64,000 nucleotides of DNA from Tahibacter aquaticus. GTDB lineage: Bacteria > Pseudomonadota > Gammaproteobacteria > Xanthomonadales > Rhodanobacteraceae. The translations under genes were made by a program, and so were the position numbers. The notes beneath the pieces are model-generated. The model worked only from the letters and a program-made list of their open reading frames with translations. It ran no database searches and was not told the origin of the DNA. Positions 1-9,249 of the stretch are shown in pieces (the stretch's first letter is position 1; each line of letters starts with the position of its first letter). The stretch covers positions 434,001 to 498,000 of the forward strand of contig NZ_SNZH01000002.1 in assembly GCF_004363655.1 (NCBI RefSeq), in the 5' to 3' direction.

Positions 1-720
1 GACGATGCGCAGCCCGCCGTCCGCGGCCTCGATGCGCGCGGGCGCATTCGCCAGCACCTGCGGCTGGCGTGCAAACACGTCGAGTCCGGCGGCGGCAGGA
101 AGGCCGGCGCCGCTGATCTCGACCACGACGCTGTCGCCGTCCATGCGGTAGTGCGCGTTGGCTGCGTCCAGTCTCTGCGGCCGTTGTGCCAGGGCGCGGC
201 GCAGCAGCCCGGCAGCGGCGGCATCGCCGGTTGCGCTGCCGCCGGCGACGACCGGCAGGCTCAGGCTCAGCTCGGCCTTGCCCGGAATGCACTCTTCCTT
301 GCACACCAGCCAGTTCGCCAGCACGCGCAAGCTGGCCGTGCTGCCGGCCGCGGCGGCGGGAACCTCGACGGCGACCGGCAGCACGATCTCGCCGGAATAC
401 CCGAAATTGTATAGGTCGCCAATTTGCAGCCGTTGCGGCGCGGGCCAGTCGATTGCGCCCGCCTGCCAGCCCGCGGGCAAGGTCCATTCCAGCTTGGTGG
501 CCAGGCCCGTATCGCCGGCGTTGATCCAGTAGGTATGCCATTCCGGTTCGTGCGCCAGGCGCAGGCCCAGCCAGTTCGGCGCGCCGGCAACTAGGGCCGT
601 ATGTTCGGCCACCAGTTCCAGCGCCAGGTGGTCGGCGCTCGTCGCCTCGGCGCGTGCAGCGGCGCTGGCGCCAATGGCCAGGCCCAGCAGCGCCAGTAGT
701 CTTGCGAGAAGCCGCACCAT
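1..720 (-). CDS. DsbD/ScsB-family thiol:disulfide interchange protein, N-terminal part
   Basis: Open frame from the ATG at 720 to the left edge of the window, so only the first 240 residues are visible. A signal peptide (about residues 1-25, MVRLLARLLALLGLAIGASA) is followed by a DsbD-type N-terminal periplasmic domain. Diagnostic stretches are EPEWHTYWINAGDTGLATK, GDLYNFGYSGEIVLPV and the paired cysteines in LVCKEECIPGKAEL, which in this family are the periplasmic redox pair. Known family members pass electrons from cytoplasmic thioredoxin across the membrane to periplasmic disulfide proteins. The membrane and C-terminal thioredoxin domains would lie outside the window. GGGA about 7 bases upstream is a plausible ribosome site. 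Family assignment is firm; the subtype (DsbD, ScsB) is not. Confidence 0.85.
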   Translation of the reverse strand, partial: MVRLLARLLALLGLAIGASAAARAEATSADHLALELVAEHTALVAGAPNWLGLRLAHEPEWHTYWINAGDTGLATKLEWTLPAGWQAGAIDWPAPQRLQIGDLYNFGYSGEIVLPVAVEVPAAAAGSTASLRVLANWLVCKEECIPGKAELSLSLPVVAGGSATGDAAAAGLLRRALAQRPQRLDAANAHYRMDGDSVVVEISGAGLPAAAGLDVFARQPQVLANAPARIEAADGGLRIV

Positions 721-933
721 GGAATGTCCCGCGGGCCGGAGTAAGTTGCCAGTGAAGCAGACCGCACGTTAGCGCGACGATTACCGGCGCCGTGCGCCCG
801 CTCGCGACCAGGCGTGGCCCTGGCGCGCCGAGCCGAACCGGCGTTGCCGCGATTGCGCCACAGCGCGCGCGGGCGACAGCGTGCAACGGCCTTTTCCGTC
901 CCTGCTGCTATCGAAGCGGACCCGGGAACATCC

Positions 934-2655
934 ATGCGCGCACTGTTGTATCGCCTCGCCCTGGCCAGCCTGGCCGTCCTGCTGCCGCCGCTGCTGCAGG
1001 CGCAAAGCCAGGATCTGGTCTTCCGCGACCGCTTCGACGCCAGCGACCGTCCCGCCACCCGCGGCGAGGCCGCGCGCTTCCTGACCCAGGCGACGTTCGG
1101 CCCGTCCGACCCGCAGATCGACAGCCTCGCCGCCGGCAGCTATGCCGGCTGGCTGGCGCAGCAGCGCGCCTTGCCGCCCAGCCTGGTGCTGCCATACATG
1201 CGCGCGCAATCCGGCACCACCGATCCGCTGCAGGCAATACCTTTCCACGTGTACAGGCAGGCCTGGTTCGTGCGCGTGCTTGGCGCGCCCGACCAGCTGC
1301 GCCAGCGCGTGGCGTTTGCGCTGAGCGAAATCCTGGTCGTGTCCGAGCGCGGCAACGGGCTGGATAACGATGGCCTGGCCCTGGGCGCCTACTACGACAT
1401 CCTGCTGCGCAATGCGCTGGGCAACTACCGCCAGTTGCTGGAAGAGGTGACCCTGAGCCCGGCCATGGGCCGGTATCTCAGCATGTACCGCAACCGCAAG
1501 CCTGACCCGGCCAACAATATCCAGTCGGACGAGAACTACGCGCGGGAGGTCATGCAGCTGTTCTCCATCGGCCTGGTCAAGCTCAACCGCGACGGTTCGC
1601 CGGTGCTGGCCGGCGGCCAGGCCGTGCCGACCTACGACGGCGACGTGGTGCGCGGCTTCGCCCGCGTCTTCACCGGCTGGGCCTGCCATTGCGGCGCGGG
1701 CCAGCCCTGTCCGGCCGATCCGTTCCCGGTGGAACCGTTCACCTGCAGCACCGAACACGAAATGGTGCCGTACGAGGCCTATCACGACCGCAACGAAAAA
1801 CGCCTGCTCGACGGCGCCGTGCTGCCGGCGGGGCGCGATGCGCGGCCCGAGCTGGAACAGGCGCTGGACCTGTTGTTCAACCATCCCAACGTGGCGCCGT
1901 TCATCGCACGCCAGCTGATCCAGCGCCTGGTCAGCAGCAATCCGTCACCGGCTTACATCGCCCGCGTCGCCGCGGTCTTCGACAACAACGGCCAGGGTGT
2001 GCGCGGCGATCTCGGCGCGACGGTACAGGCCATCCTGCTCGACGACGAGGCGCGCCGCGGACCGCGCAGCCTGCCGTCCACCTTTGGAAAAGTACGCGAG
2101 CCGCTGCTGCGCCTGACCGCGCTGTGGCGCGCCTTCGACGTGGAATGGGAAAACGACGAACTGTTTCCCGACGACCGGGAAATCCACGAAAGCCACAACC
2201 AGTCGCCGTTGCTGTCGCCGTCGGTATTCAATTTCTTCTCGCCCACGTATTCGCCCGGTGGCGCGCTGGTGCAGAACGCGCTGGTCGCGCCGGAAATGCA
2301 GATCGTCACGGCGAACTTCGCCATCCGCCTGGCCAACGACGTGTCCAACCGCGTGTTCTGGGGCTACCGCGGCGGGCCGATGGACGAGTTCGACGACCGC
2401 GTGCGCCTGGTCCTGCTGGACCGCTGGGTGCAGCTGCTACAGCCCGTTGCCGGTGGCAACGAAGCGCCGCCCGGCGCGGTAGACCGCCTGATCGACCGCT
2501 GCGCCGATCTGCTGCTCGGCGGCGAACTGACGCCGGCATTGCGCCAGCGCATCCGCAGCCGCGTACTCGCGCTGCCGCCGGACGAACCGCTGCGCCGCGT
2601 GCAGAACGCGATCTACCTGATCGCCACCTCGCCCGAATTTGCCGTGCAACGTTGA
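934..2655 (+). CDS. DUF1800 domain-containing secreted protein
   Basis: 573 residues. The frame is open further upstream, but the ATG at 934 gives a clean signal peptide (MRALLYRLALASLAVLLPPLLQAQ), so it is preferred over 814. The DUF1800 signature is visible: an N-terminal RFLTQATFGPSDPQID block, the central DENYAREVMQLFSIGLVKLN motif, and the GFARVFTGW and C-terminal SPSVFNFFSP segments. Function of the family is not established; it is nearly always encoded with a DUF1501 protein, as here, where the next gene starts 10 bases after this stop. The pair is probably co-transcribed and exported. Confidence 0.9.
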   Translation: MRALLYRLALASLAVLLPPLLQAQSQDLVFRDRFDASDRPATRGEAARFLTQATFGPSDPQIDSLAAGSYAGWLAQQRALPPSLVLPYMRAQSGTTDPLQAIPFHVYRQAWFVRVLGAPDQLRQRVAFALSEILVVSERGNGLDNDGLALGAYYDILLRNALGNYRQLLEEVTLSPAMGRYLSMYRNRKPDPANNIQSDENYAREVMQLFSIGLVKLNRDGSPVLAGGQAVPTYDGDVVRGFARVFTGWACHCGAGQPCPADPFPVEPFTCSTEHEMVPYEAYHDRNEKRLLDGAVLPAGRDARPELEQALDLLFNHPNVAPFIARQLIQRLVSSNPSPAYIARVAAVFDNNGQGVRGDLGATVQAILLDDEARRGPRSLPSTFGKVREPLLRLTALWRAFDVEWENDELFPDDREIHESHNQSPLLSPSVFNFFSPTYSPGGALVQNALVAPEMQIVTANFAIRLANDVSNRVFWGYRGGPMDEFDDRVRLVLLDRWVQLLQPVAGGNEAPPGAVDRLIDRCADLLLGGELTPALRQRIRSRVLALPPDEPLRRVQNAIYLIATSPEFAVQR

Positions 2656-2665
2656 GGAGTAGCGC

Positions 2666-4099
2666 ATGAGCCCGCACAACCCCGCGTCATCGCGCCGCCG
2701 CTTCCTGCGCCAGAGCCTCGCCGCGCTGGCCGGCGGCGCCGGTTTCTTCGCCGCGCCGCAAAGCCTGTCCCTGCTGAATGCGGCCTGGGCGCAGCAGCCG
2801 TCCTGCAGCGGCGACTACAAGGCACTGGTCTGCGTCTTCCTGCTCGGCGGCAACGACGGCCACAACCTGGTGGTGCCGCGCGGCAGTGTGGAATATGCGC
2901 ACTATGCAACGCGCCGCCGCGGCCTGGCCATCGCGCAGAACCAGCTGCTGCCGATAACGCCGCAGGCGGGCGCGGCGTTTCCGCTCGGCCTGCATCCAGC
3001 TGTGCCGGAACTGGCGCAGTTGTTCGAAACGGGAAAACTGGCCATCGTCGGCAACGTCGGCGCCCTGTTGCAGCCGGTGACGCGGCAGCAGTACGACGAC
3101 CGCAGCGCACGCCTGCCGCCGCAGCTGTTTTCCCATAACGACCAGCAGGCGTTCTGGCAGTCGCTGCAGGCGCGCTCGGCCACCGACACCACGCCGGCCA
3201 GCGGCTGGGCCGGCCGCCTGGCCGACCTGGCCCAGCCGCGCTACAACGCCTGCGCCAGCCTGGCCATGAACCTGTCCCTGGCCGGCGCCAACCCATTCCA
3301 GGTCGGCCGCGGCAGCGAGGCGCTGAGCGTGGACAGCGGCCAGATCAGCGCCATCGAAACCGACCGCGATCCGACCGCCGCCGCCGTGCTGGAAGCAGTC
3401 TACGGCGATGTGCAGAGCAATCTACTGGCCGAGGAATATCGCCGCGCCACGCGCCGTGCCATCGACGACTACGCCGTGCTGCGCAGCGCGCTCGCCGCCG
3501 CCGCGCCGCTGGCCACGCCGTTTCCGCCGCCGCCGGGCGAAGGCGATCCGGCCTCGGCGCGCTTCGCCTTCACTCTGGGCAACCAGCTGCGTCGTGCGGC
3601 GGAACTGATTTCGGTACGCCAGGCGCTGGGGCATAGGCGGCAGATCTTCTTCTGCTCGCTCGGCGGCTTCGACACCCACGATGCGCAAAGCGCCGACCAG
3701 CCGCAGCTGCTGGCCGGCCTGTCGCAGGCATTGGCAGCATTCCACCGCGCCACGCAGGAGCTGGCCGTGGAATCGCAGGTGACCACTTTTGCGGCCAGCG
3801 AATTCGGCCGCTCCATGACCAGCAATGGCGACGGTTCCGACCATGGCTGGGGCAATCACTTGTTCGTGCTCGGCGGCGCGGTCGCGGGCCGGCGCGTGTA
3901 CGGCGCGATTCCGGATCTGGCCGCCAGCAGCGAGGATTTTGCGGCCGACGGCAATCTCATTCCGAAAATCGGCGTCGACCAATACGGCGCGACCCTGGCG
4001 CGCTGGTTCGGTATCGAGGATGCCGCTTTGCTCGACGACTGCTTCCCCAATCTGCGCAATTTTGCCCAGCGCGACCTGGGCTTCATGAGCGGGCCATAG
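2666..4099 (+). CDS. DUF1501 domain-containing Tat-exported protein
   Basis: 477 residues, preceded by GAGGAGT. The N-terminus carries a twin-arginine signal (SSRRRFLRQSLAALAGGAGF, residues 8-27), so it is likely exported folded. The DUF1501 core is visible as LVCVFLLGGNDGHNLVVP near residue 52, GLHPAVPELAQLF, SHNDQQAFWQ, the GGFDTHDAQ motif and TTFAASEFGRSMTSNGDGSDHGWGNH. The fold is related to the alkaline phosphatase/sulfatase group, but the substrate is unknown. Partner of the upstream DUF1800 gene; the pair has been seen in many proteobacteria without an assigned role. Confidence 0.9.
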   Translation: MSPHNPASSRRRFLRQSLAALAGGAGFFAAPQSLSLLNAAWAQQPSCSGDYKALVCVFLLGGNDGHNLVVPRGSVEYAHYATRRRGLAIAQNQLLPITPQAGAAFPLGLHPAVPELAQLFETGKLAIVGNVGALLQPVTRQQYDDRSARLPPQLFSHNDQQAFWQSLQARSATDTTPASGWAGRLADLAQPRYNACASLAMNLSLAGANPFQVGRGSEALSVDSGQISAIETDRDPTAAAVLEAVYGDVQSNLLAEEYRRATRRAIDDYAVLRSALAAAAPLATPFPPPPGEGDPASARFAFTLGNQLRRAAELISVRQALGHRRQIFFCSLGGFDTHDAQSADQPQLLAGLSQALAAFHRATQELAVESQVTTFAASEFGRSMTSNGDGSDHGWGNHLFVLGGAVAGRRVYGAIPDLAASSEDFAADGNLIPKIGVDQYGATLARWFGIEDAALLDDCFPNLRNFAQRDLGFMSGP

Positions 4100-4166
4100 G
4101 CTGCAACGAGCGAACGTGCACCGCATCGTCGAGGCAGGCGGCTGTGCGAGGGATGGGTTGCGGCCG

Positions 4167-4195
4167 GCATCGGCCGCCACTTGGGCGGCCGATGC
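4167..4195. terminator. hairpin between convergent genes, likely bidirectional terminator
   Basis: Perfect 12-bp inverted repeat (GCATCGGCCGCC / GGCGGCCGATGC) around a 5-base loop, between the DUF1501 stop (4099) and the convergent beta-helix stop (4217). There is no T-run on either side, so termination is inferred from position and stem strength only. Confidence 0.5.
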
Positions 4196-4216
4196 ACTGC
4201 ACGATCTCGCGAGAGA

Positions 4217-5206
4217 TTACGGACAGGTCGTCACGCTGCCATGCAGTGGCGTGCCACCCTGCACCTGCGGCGACACGGTGCTCGACGTCTCACGGTACAA
4301 CCGCGCGTAACAACCCCCTATTCCTGCGATGTAGGAACGCGCGACGTTGTCGACAAGCACCGTTTCGTGGGTCAGGTTCGAGAACTCGACACCGTTCATG
4401 CCATTGCCGTAGGCACCGCTGTTGGCCAGGATGGTCGAGCCGTAGAAGCCGTCGTTGGCGTTGAAGCTGGATTCGGCCAGCGACAGCAAACCGCTGTCGG
4501 AGAAGACGCCGTCGACGCCGTTGAGCGTCGAGACGATCTGCCGGCCATTGAGACGGCCATTGCTGTAGATGCCGTATTCGCCATTGCGCGATACCGACAG
4601 ATTCTCGACCCCTGTTTCCAGCGACAGGAACAGGCCGACCGAACCGTTGAGATAAGCCTTGACGTTACTGACCTGGCCGCCCTGGTCGACCACGTACAGG
4701 CCGTAGTCGCGGTTGTGCGCGATGACCAGATCGCTCAGCTGGTGGCCCGAGAAAATGTGTTCGGGATTGGCATTTTCGCCCCAGACGCTGATGCCCTTGC
4801 CCGTGCTGCCGATCACCGAGCCGTTGCGCACGCGCGCATGGGGACCGACGATGTCGATCAGCGCGAGTTCGTCCGCTTTTGTAAAGTGGCAGTCGTTGCC
4901 GGTCGATGGCAGGCCGAAGTTCGCTTCACAGCGGTTGCCGCCGTCGACGGTGAAACCGTTGAGGTTCAGCGACACATTCCTGCCGCTGATCGTGATGGCG
5001 CTGAGTCCGGCGGAATTCAGATTGCTGCCGAGAATGTACGAACCCGTCGTGTCTAGCGTCGCCGGAAAGCCGGGTGTATCGCCGGCGGTGATGCCACCGG
5101 CCATGACGGATGCCTGGGTGATGACGACCTGGGCCGGTGCGGCAGCGGCGAACGCCAGGCCGATCGCGGCCAGCGACGCGGCGACGGTGTGCTTGCATGC
5201 AGACAT
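4217..5206 (-). CDS. secreted parallel beta-helix protein, paralogue A
   Basis: 329 residues from the ATG at 5206, chosen over 5260 because AAGGAGT lies 7 bases upstream and the protein then begins with a signal peptide (MSACKHTVAASLAAIGLAFAAAAPAQ). The body has the short repeating strands of a right-handed parallel beta-helix (NVSLNLNGFTVDGG, HARVRNGSVIGSTGKGISVWG, LSDLVIAHNRDYGLYVVDQGG, GVENLSVSRNGEYGIYSNG). It resembles the next gene throughout, including the N-terminal AGGIT.GD.PG.PATL block and the C-terminal GGCYA...CP end, so the two arose by tandem duplication. No catalytic motif was recognised; a carbohydrate-binding or surface role is only a guess from the fold. Confidence 0.8.
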   Translation of the reverse strand: MSACKHTVAASLAAIGLAFAAAAPAQVVITQASVMAGGITAGDTPGFPATLDTTGSYILGSNLNSAGLSAITISGRNVSLNLNGFTVDGGNRCEANFGLPSTGNDCHFTKADELALIDIVGPHARVRNGSVIGSTGKGISVWGENANPEHIFSGHQLSDLVIAHNRDYGLYVVDQGGQVSNVKAYLNGSVGLFLSLETGVENLSVSRNGEYGIYSNGRLNGRQIVSTLNGVDGVFSDSGLLSLAESSFNANDGFYGSTILANSGAYGNGMNGVEFSNLTHETVLVDNVARSYIAGIGGCYARLYRETSSTVSPQVQGGTPLHGSVTTCP

Positions 5207-5250
5207 TGTGTACTCCTTAAAAAAGTGGCGAGGCGAAGGCATACGGTCGC

Positions 5251-6234
5251 TTACGGACACACAGCCAGCGTACCGACGAAGCCGGTGCCGGCGGAGATGG
5301 CGGGAGGAGGGGGATTCGTGTTTCCGACGAGTACGTGCAGATTCGCGTAACAGCCGCCGCTGGGCGGGGCGACGTAGCCGGCGTCGGTGTTGAACGTCGC
5401 GCTGCTCTGGGTGAGCATCCGCGGGTAGTAAAAGCCCGCTCCGCGGTTGGCAGAGGCGCGGCTGAAGCTGACAGCCGCCAGACCGTAGAAGCCGTCGGCG
5501 CCGTTGAGCGAGGCTTCGATCTGCGTGGCCGATCCGCTTTCCATGACGAGGCCTACGCGACCGTTGTAAGTGCTGATGACCTGCCTGGCGACACTGGAGC
5601 TACCGGTTTCGATGCCCATGCCGTTGTTGCGCGAAGCGCGCACGCTTTCGATCGAGCCTTCCTTGGCGAGCAATATGCCGCCCTTGCCGTTGAAGGTCGC
5701 CAGGACGTTGCGCACGACCGTGCCGTCGTCGGACGAGCGGATACCGTAGCCGAGGTTGTTGACGATCTGCAGATCCTCCAACACCGTGCCGCCGGGTTCC
5801 AGCGGCGAACTGGCAACCTGGATGCCGTCACCGAAGCTGCCTTCGACATAGCCGTCGTGTACATGAGAAAACGGCGCCTCGATCAGGATCAGTGGAGCGG
5901 TCGGCGCGCCCACGCAGGTATTGCCCTGATCGTTTGGACCAAGGAAATCGCAGACGTTTGTCGCCATGACGCTGAAGCCGTTGAGGTCGAGATCGACGTT
6001 CGCGGCGGTGATATGGATAGCCGTGTGCGGCTGCTCGGAGAGCGGCCCCATCAGGTTGCCGGTCAGTTTGTACGCGCCCGCTACGCTCAGCGTGGCGGGA
6101 TAGCCCGGCGCATCGCCGGGCGTGATGCCGCCGGCGAGGACGGCGCTCGAGTCGATCGTGACCTGGGCCTGCGCAGCGGTAGCGGCGAAGCCCGCGGCGA
6201 TCAGCGCAAGACACAGAGGGGACATACGTTTCAT
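5251..6234 (-). CDS. secreted parallel beta-helix protein, paralogue B
   Basis: 327 residues; ATG at 6234 preceded by AAGGAGTACTT. Signal peptide MKRMSPLCLALIAAGFAATAAQA, then beta-helix-type repeats (NVDLDLNGFSVMATNVC, HVHDGYVEGSFGDGIQVAS, LEDLQIVNNLGYGIRSSD, SIESVRASRNNGMGIETGSS). Paralogue of the gene 44 bases downstream; the pair is probably one transcript with this gene first. Paired cysteines near the NVC and C-terminal GGCYA/CP segments are conserved in both copies and may form disulfides. Function unknown. Confidence 0.8.
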   Translation of the reverse strand: MKRMSPLCLALIAAGFAATAAQAQVTIDSSAVLAGGITPGDAPGYPATLSVAGAYKLTGNLMGPLSEQPHTAIHITAANVDLDLNGFSVMATNVCDFLGPNDQGNTCVGAPTAPLILIEAPFSHVHDGYVEGSFGDGIQVASSPLEPGGTVLEDLQIVNNLGYGIRSSDDGTVVRNVLATFNGKGGILLAKEGSIESVRASRNNGMGIETGSSSVARQVISTYNGRVGLVMESGSATQIEASLNGADGFYGLAAVSFSRASANRGAGFYYPRMLTQSSATFNTDAGYVAPPSGGCYANLHVLVGNTNPPPPAISAGTGFVGTLAVCP

Positions 6235-6793
6235 AAGTACTCCTTGTCGTGGGGGTGAAACAGCGGCGGCAGTGCAACCCGGCCAATACGCAAGGACGCC
6301 GGGTCAGGCTGCATCGGAAGGTCGGTGGGTGCGGACGCGGCGCGATACCGGCGCTCTTCTGCCGTGCGCCGGGAGAACACCGGCGGTGTGCCATTGAGGC
6401 GAAGCAGTAGTTCAGATCCTGAGACTGCCGCTGCGGCGGCGTCGAATTCCGCCCTTCCCGGCGCCCGTGTTTACGCGGAGCTTTTTCCAGGCGGCGAGCA
6501 GGGGTGCGCCAGACCAGACCTGCCGTATCTGCTGCGCTCGGGTGGGGTCGTCGTCATGACACGCGCCGCACCCGGCGCGGGTGGCCAGCGACGCTGCGAG
6601 GAGCGTATCGGGCAGCTGCGATCTCGTAGCGATGTATAGGGCTCGATGCAGCGCGGCGCGGCAACCCCCAAGTCATCCAGCAGCTGCGGTAGTGCGAGCG
6701 CGGGCAGCTGAGGCGTATCCGTCCGGCGGCGCTATGGCCGCACCGGTGGCCTGTTTCGATGTGACGGCGACAGCGCGGCCGCCGCGCGCAGGT
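6235..6793. other. 559-base gap without a recognised gene
   Basis: Lies upstream of paralogue B and downstream of the small membrane protein. Several frames are open because of the GC content, but none shows a family motif, a signal peptide with a ribosome site, or codon use I would trust. It must contain the promoter for 6234; I see no clear sigma70 boxes. Confidence 0.5.
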
Positions 6794-7243
6794 TCAATTC
6801 CGGCCCCGCGCAGCGGTGCTGGCGGCGTTCGCATCCCAGCGCTCTTTTGCCGCTACGGCGAACAGCAGTGCGACCATCACGGCCAGCACATTCACGGCCA
6901 GGATGAAGTCCGGGTTGCTGGTCAGGCGGAAATCCATGGACAGGCCCAGGCGCAGCAGGTAAAGCGCATCCGGCTGCCTCAGGCTGAAAATCTGCAGCCC
7001 CCAGAACACGGTGCCGGCCAGCAGCACGGCAAACGTCGGCCGGAACAGTTTCCAGACCAGCACGGCCGCCAGCATCAGCAACACCGCCAGCAGCGACACG
7101 GCAACGAACAGATAGCCTGTTGCGCGTACCTGTTCGTTCGCCAGCATGGGCACGATGACGAAGATGCCGACGACCAGGTTGACGGCCGTCCAGGCGTGCA
7201 GCAGCCATTCCAGCGGGGTCTTGTCGATGCGGCGGTGCAGCAT
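6794..7243 (-). CDS. small inner-membrane protein of unknown function
   Basis: 149 residues if started at the ATG at 7243 (MLHRRIDKTPLEWLLHAWTAV). The frame runs further upstream, but that part is arginine-rich and looks non-coding. Four hydrophobic segments are visible: LVVGIFVIVPML, YLFVAVSLLAVLLMLAAVLVW, TFAVLLAGTVFWGLQIF and ILAVNVLAVMVALLFAVAA. No family was recognised. It is a single gene, divergent from the MFS transporter. Confidence 0.6.
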   Translation of the reverse strand: MLHRRIDKTPLEWLLHAWTAVNLVVGIFVIVPMLANEQVRATGYLFVAVSLLAVLLMLAAVLVWKLFRPTFAVLLAGTVFWGLQIFSLRQPDALYLLRLGLSMDFRLTSNPDFILAVNVLAVMVALLFAVAAKERWDANAASTAARGRN

Positions 7244-7582
7244 GGGAGATTCCGGCAATGCAGCGAGGGTAGCGAGGGCGTCGCGCTGGCGGCCAACGGC
7301 ACCGGGTGTGGCAGCCATTTCCTGGCGGATAGACGCCAACCGGAGTCTGCCGCCTTGGCGTCGTATTCGCGAGCCCCGCAGCGCCGGAATGGACGTCGCC
7401 GAATGGCAGCCGCGCCTTAGCGATGCCGCAATTGGCTGCGCCATTGGCGGAAGCGGACCTGTGTGCCAATCGCACGCCTTATTTTGCCGTGCAAATCCCC
7501 GCCGCATCAGCGCCGGCGCCCGCCGCGGTTGGTCCCGGCTGCTCTGCTAGACTGCGCGCCGCCGTAAATCGCAGGAACTGCC
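7244..7582. other. 339-base divergent intergenic region
   Basis: Separates the minus-strand small membrane protein from the plus-strand MFS gene, so it should carry both promoters. No convincing promoter boxes or operator symmetry were found. Confidence 0.4.
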
Positions 7583-8860
7583 GTGTCTTCCCCCGCCGCT
7601 TCCACGCCCGTGCGCCAGGCCGCACTGGTGTTTATTTTCGTGACCGTGCTGATCGATGTGCTGTCCTTCGGCATCATCATTCCGGTGCTGCCGCAGCTGA
7701 TCAAGCAGATGGCGGGCGGCGACACGGGCGACGCGGCACACTGGGTAGGGCTGCTCGGCACCGTGTTCGCCGTCGTCCAGTTCGTCTTCAATCCGATCCA
7801 GGGCGCCTTGTCCGACCGCTTCGGCCGTCGCCCGGTCGTGCTGATCTCCAATCTCGGCCTGGGCCTGGATTTCGTGCTCATGGCCCTGGTGCAGACCCTG
7901 CCCTGGCTGCTGCTGGCGCGCGTGATCTCGGGCATGACCTCGGCCAGCTTCAGCACCGCCAATGCCTACATCGCCGACGTGACGCCGCCGGACAAGCGCG
8001 CCGGGGCCTTCGGCATGATCGGCGCGGCGTTCGGCATCGGTTTCGTGCTGGGCCCGGCGCTGGGCGGCCTGCTCGGCGAAATTGACCTGCGCCTGCCGTT
8101 CTGGGTGGCCGCGGGCATGGCCTTGCTGAATTTCTGCTACGGCTTTTTCGTACTGCCCGAATCGCTGCCGAAAGAACGGCGCACGCCGCGCATCGACTGG
8201 CGCCGCGCCAATCCTGTCGGCGCCGTGCTGCTGTTGCTGCAGTATCCGCAGGTATACGCCCTGGCCGTCGTCGTATTCCTTTCGCAACTTGCGCACTATG
8301 TGCTGAATACCACTTTTGTACTGTATGCGGACTACCGCTACGGCTGGGGGCCGCAGGAAGTCGGCTATACCCTGGGCGTGGTCGGCATCTGCAACAGCAT
8401 CGTGCAGGCCGTGCTGGTGGCAAAAATCGTGCGCCGCTACGGCGAGCGCAAGGCGATCCTGGCCGGCCTGTGCTTCGGCGCGATCGGCTTCGCCTGGCAG
8501 GGGCTGGCGACTACCGGCCTGCTGTCGCTGCTGGCGCTGCCGTTCCTGGCCCTGTGGGGCTGTGCCGGCCCGGCCAGCCAGGTGCTGATGACGCGGCAGG
8601 TCGATCCGCACGAACAGGGCCGCCTGCAGGGTTCCCTGTCCGGCCTGGTCAGTTTCTCCGGCATCATCGGTCCGGGTTTGTATACAACGATATTCGCCTG
8701 GGGCATCAGCACCGACAAGGGCTGGCACCTGCCCGGCGCGGCGTTCCTGCTGGCGGCGGTATTGCTCGCCGTCGCCGTGGTAGTGGCCTGGCGCGCCACG
8801 CTCAACCTGCGCGGCTACACGCCGCCGGCAGCGGCGGCCGGGCCGGACCACGCCGCGTGA
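7583..8860 (+). CDS. TetA-like MFS transporter (TCR/Tet family)
   Basis: 425 residues with a GTG start preceded by AGGA. Twelve hydrophobic segments are consistent with the major facilitator fold. MFS motif A is intact ([16 protein letters not shown], between helices 2 and 3), followed by [27 protein letters not shown] and [20 protein letters not shown], which are characteristic of TetA-class drug:proton antiporters. It probably exports a drug or metabolite across the inner membrane; tetracycline itself cannot be inferred from sequence similarity at this level. No TetR-type regulator is next to it. The stop overlaps the start of the EF-hand gene (GTGA). Confidence 0.85.
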   Translation: MSSPAASTPVRQAALVFIFVTVLIDVLSFGIIIPVLPQLIKQMAGGDTGDAAHWVGLLGTVFAVVQFVFNPIQGALSDRFGRRPVVLISNLGLGLDFVLMALVQTLPWLLLARVISGMTSASFSTANAYIADVTPPDKRAGAFGMIGAAFGIGFVLGPALGGLLGEIDLRLPFWVAAGMALLNFCYGFFVLPESLPKERRTPRIDWRRANPVGAVLLLLQYPQVYALAVVVFLSQLAHYVLNTTFVLYADYRYGWGPQEVGYTLGVVGICNSIVQAVLVAKIVRRYGERKAILAGLCFGAIGFAWQGLATTGLLSLLALPFLALWGCAGPASQVLMTRQVDPHEQGRLQGSLSGLVSFSGIIGPGLYTTIFAWGISTDKGWHLPGAAFLLAAVLLAVAVVVAWRATLNLRGYTPPAAAAGPDHAA

Positions 8861-9204
8861 AGCGCTGCCTGGTCGCTGCCGTTGCGCTGCTGCTGTCCGC
8901 GCCGCTGGCGGCGCAGTTCGCCGACACCACGCGCGACTACCTGCGCGAATACGACCGCGACGGCGACGGCCGCGTCAGCCTGGGCGAATACCAGGACAAG
9001 CTCAGCGACGTGTTTCGCCAGATGGACCGCAACGGCAACGGCATCGTCGACCTGGACGAGTTCGATCCGGCCGTGGTCGGACCGAATACGCGGCCGATTT
9101 CCCTGGCCCGCCATCGCGCCCGCCTGGCCGAGGTATTCCGCCGCCAGGACGTCAACCGCGACGGCTATCTCGACATGCGCGAACTCGGCGCGCCGCCGCG
9201 CTGA
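8857..9204 (+). CDS. secreted EF-hand calcium-binding protein
   Basis: 115 residues. The GTG start at 8857 overlaps the MFS stop by four bases, so translation is likely coupled. A signal peptide ([20 protein letters not shown]) precedes three EF-hand loops with the usual acidic spacing: residues 33-44 (DRDGDGRVSLGE), 57-68 (DRNGNGIVDLDE) and 98-109 (DVNRDGYLDMRE). The protein is likely periplasmic and binds calcium. Why it is coupled to an MFS pump is unclear; it may be chance proximity in the same operon. Confidence 0.85.
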   Translation: MKRCLVAAVALLLSAPLAAQFADTTRDYLREYDRDGDGRVSLGEYQDKLSDVFRQMDRNGNGIVDLDEFDPAVVGPNTRPISLARHRARLAEVFRRQDVNRDGYLDMRELGAPPR

Positions 9205-9236
9205 ACCCGCCGGTGGCGGGCATACCCCGGCGGGTT
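9204..9236. terminator. hairpin between convergent genes
   Basis: Perfect 10-bp inverted repeat (AACCCGCCGG / CCGGCGGGTT) with a 13-base loop, overlapping the EF-hand stop codon and 14 bases from the end of the convergent gene. No T-run; proposed as a shared terminator by position. Confidence 0.4.
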
Positions 9237-9249
9237 CGCCGCAGTGCCG

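Noticed and set aside
781-1884. Long minus-strand open frames opposite DUF1800, RND, rec and other genes
   Set aside because: Shadow frames of high-GC coding sequence; compositions rich in Arg/Ala/His/Gln with no domains.
6471-6640. Weak resemblance to the start of a histidine phosphatase (LLRSGGVVVMTRAA)
   Set aside because: The RHG catalytic motif is missing and the frame soon becomes low-complexity; insufficient for even a pseudogene call.
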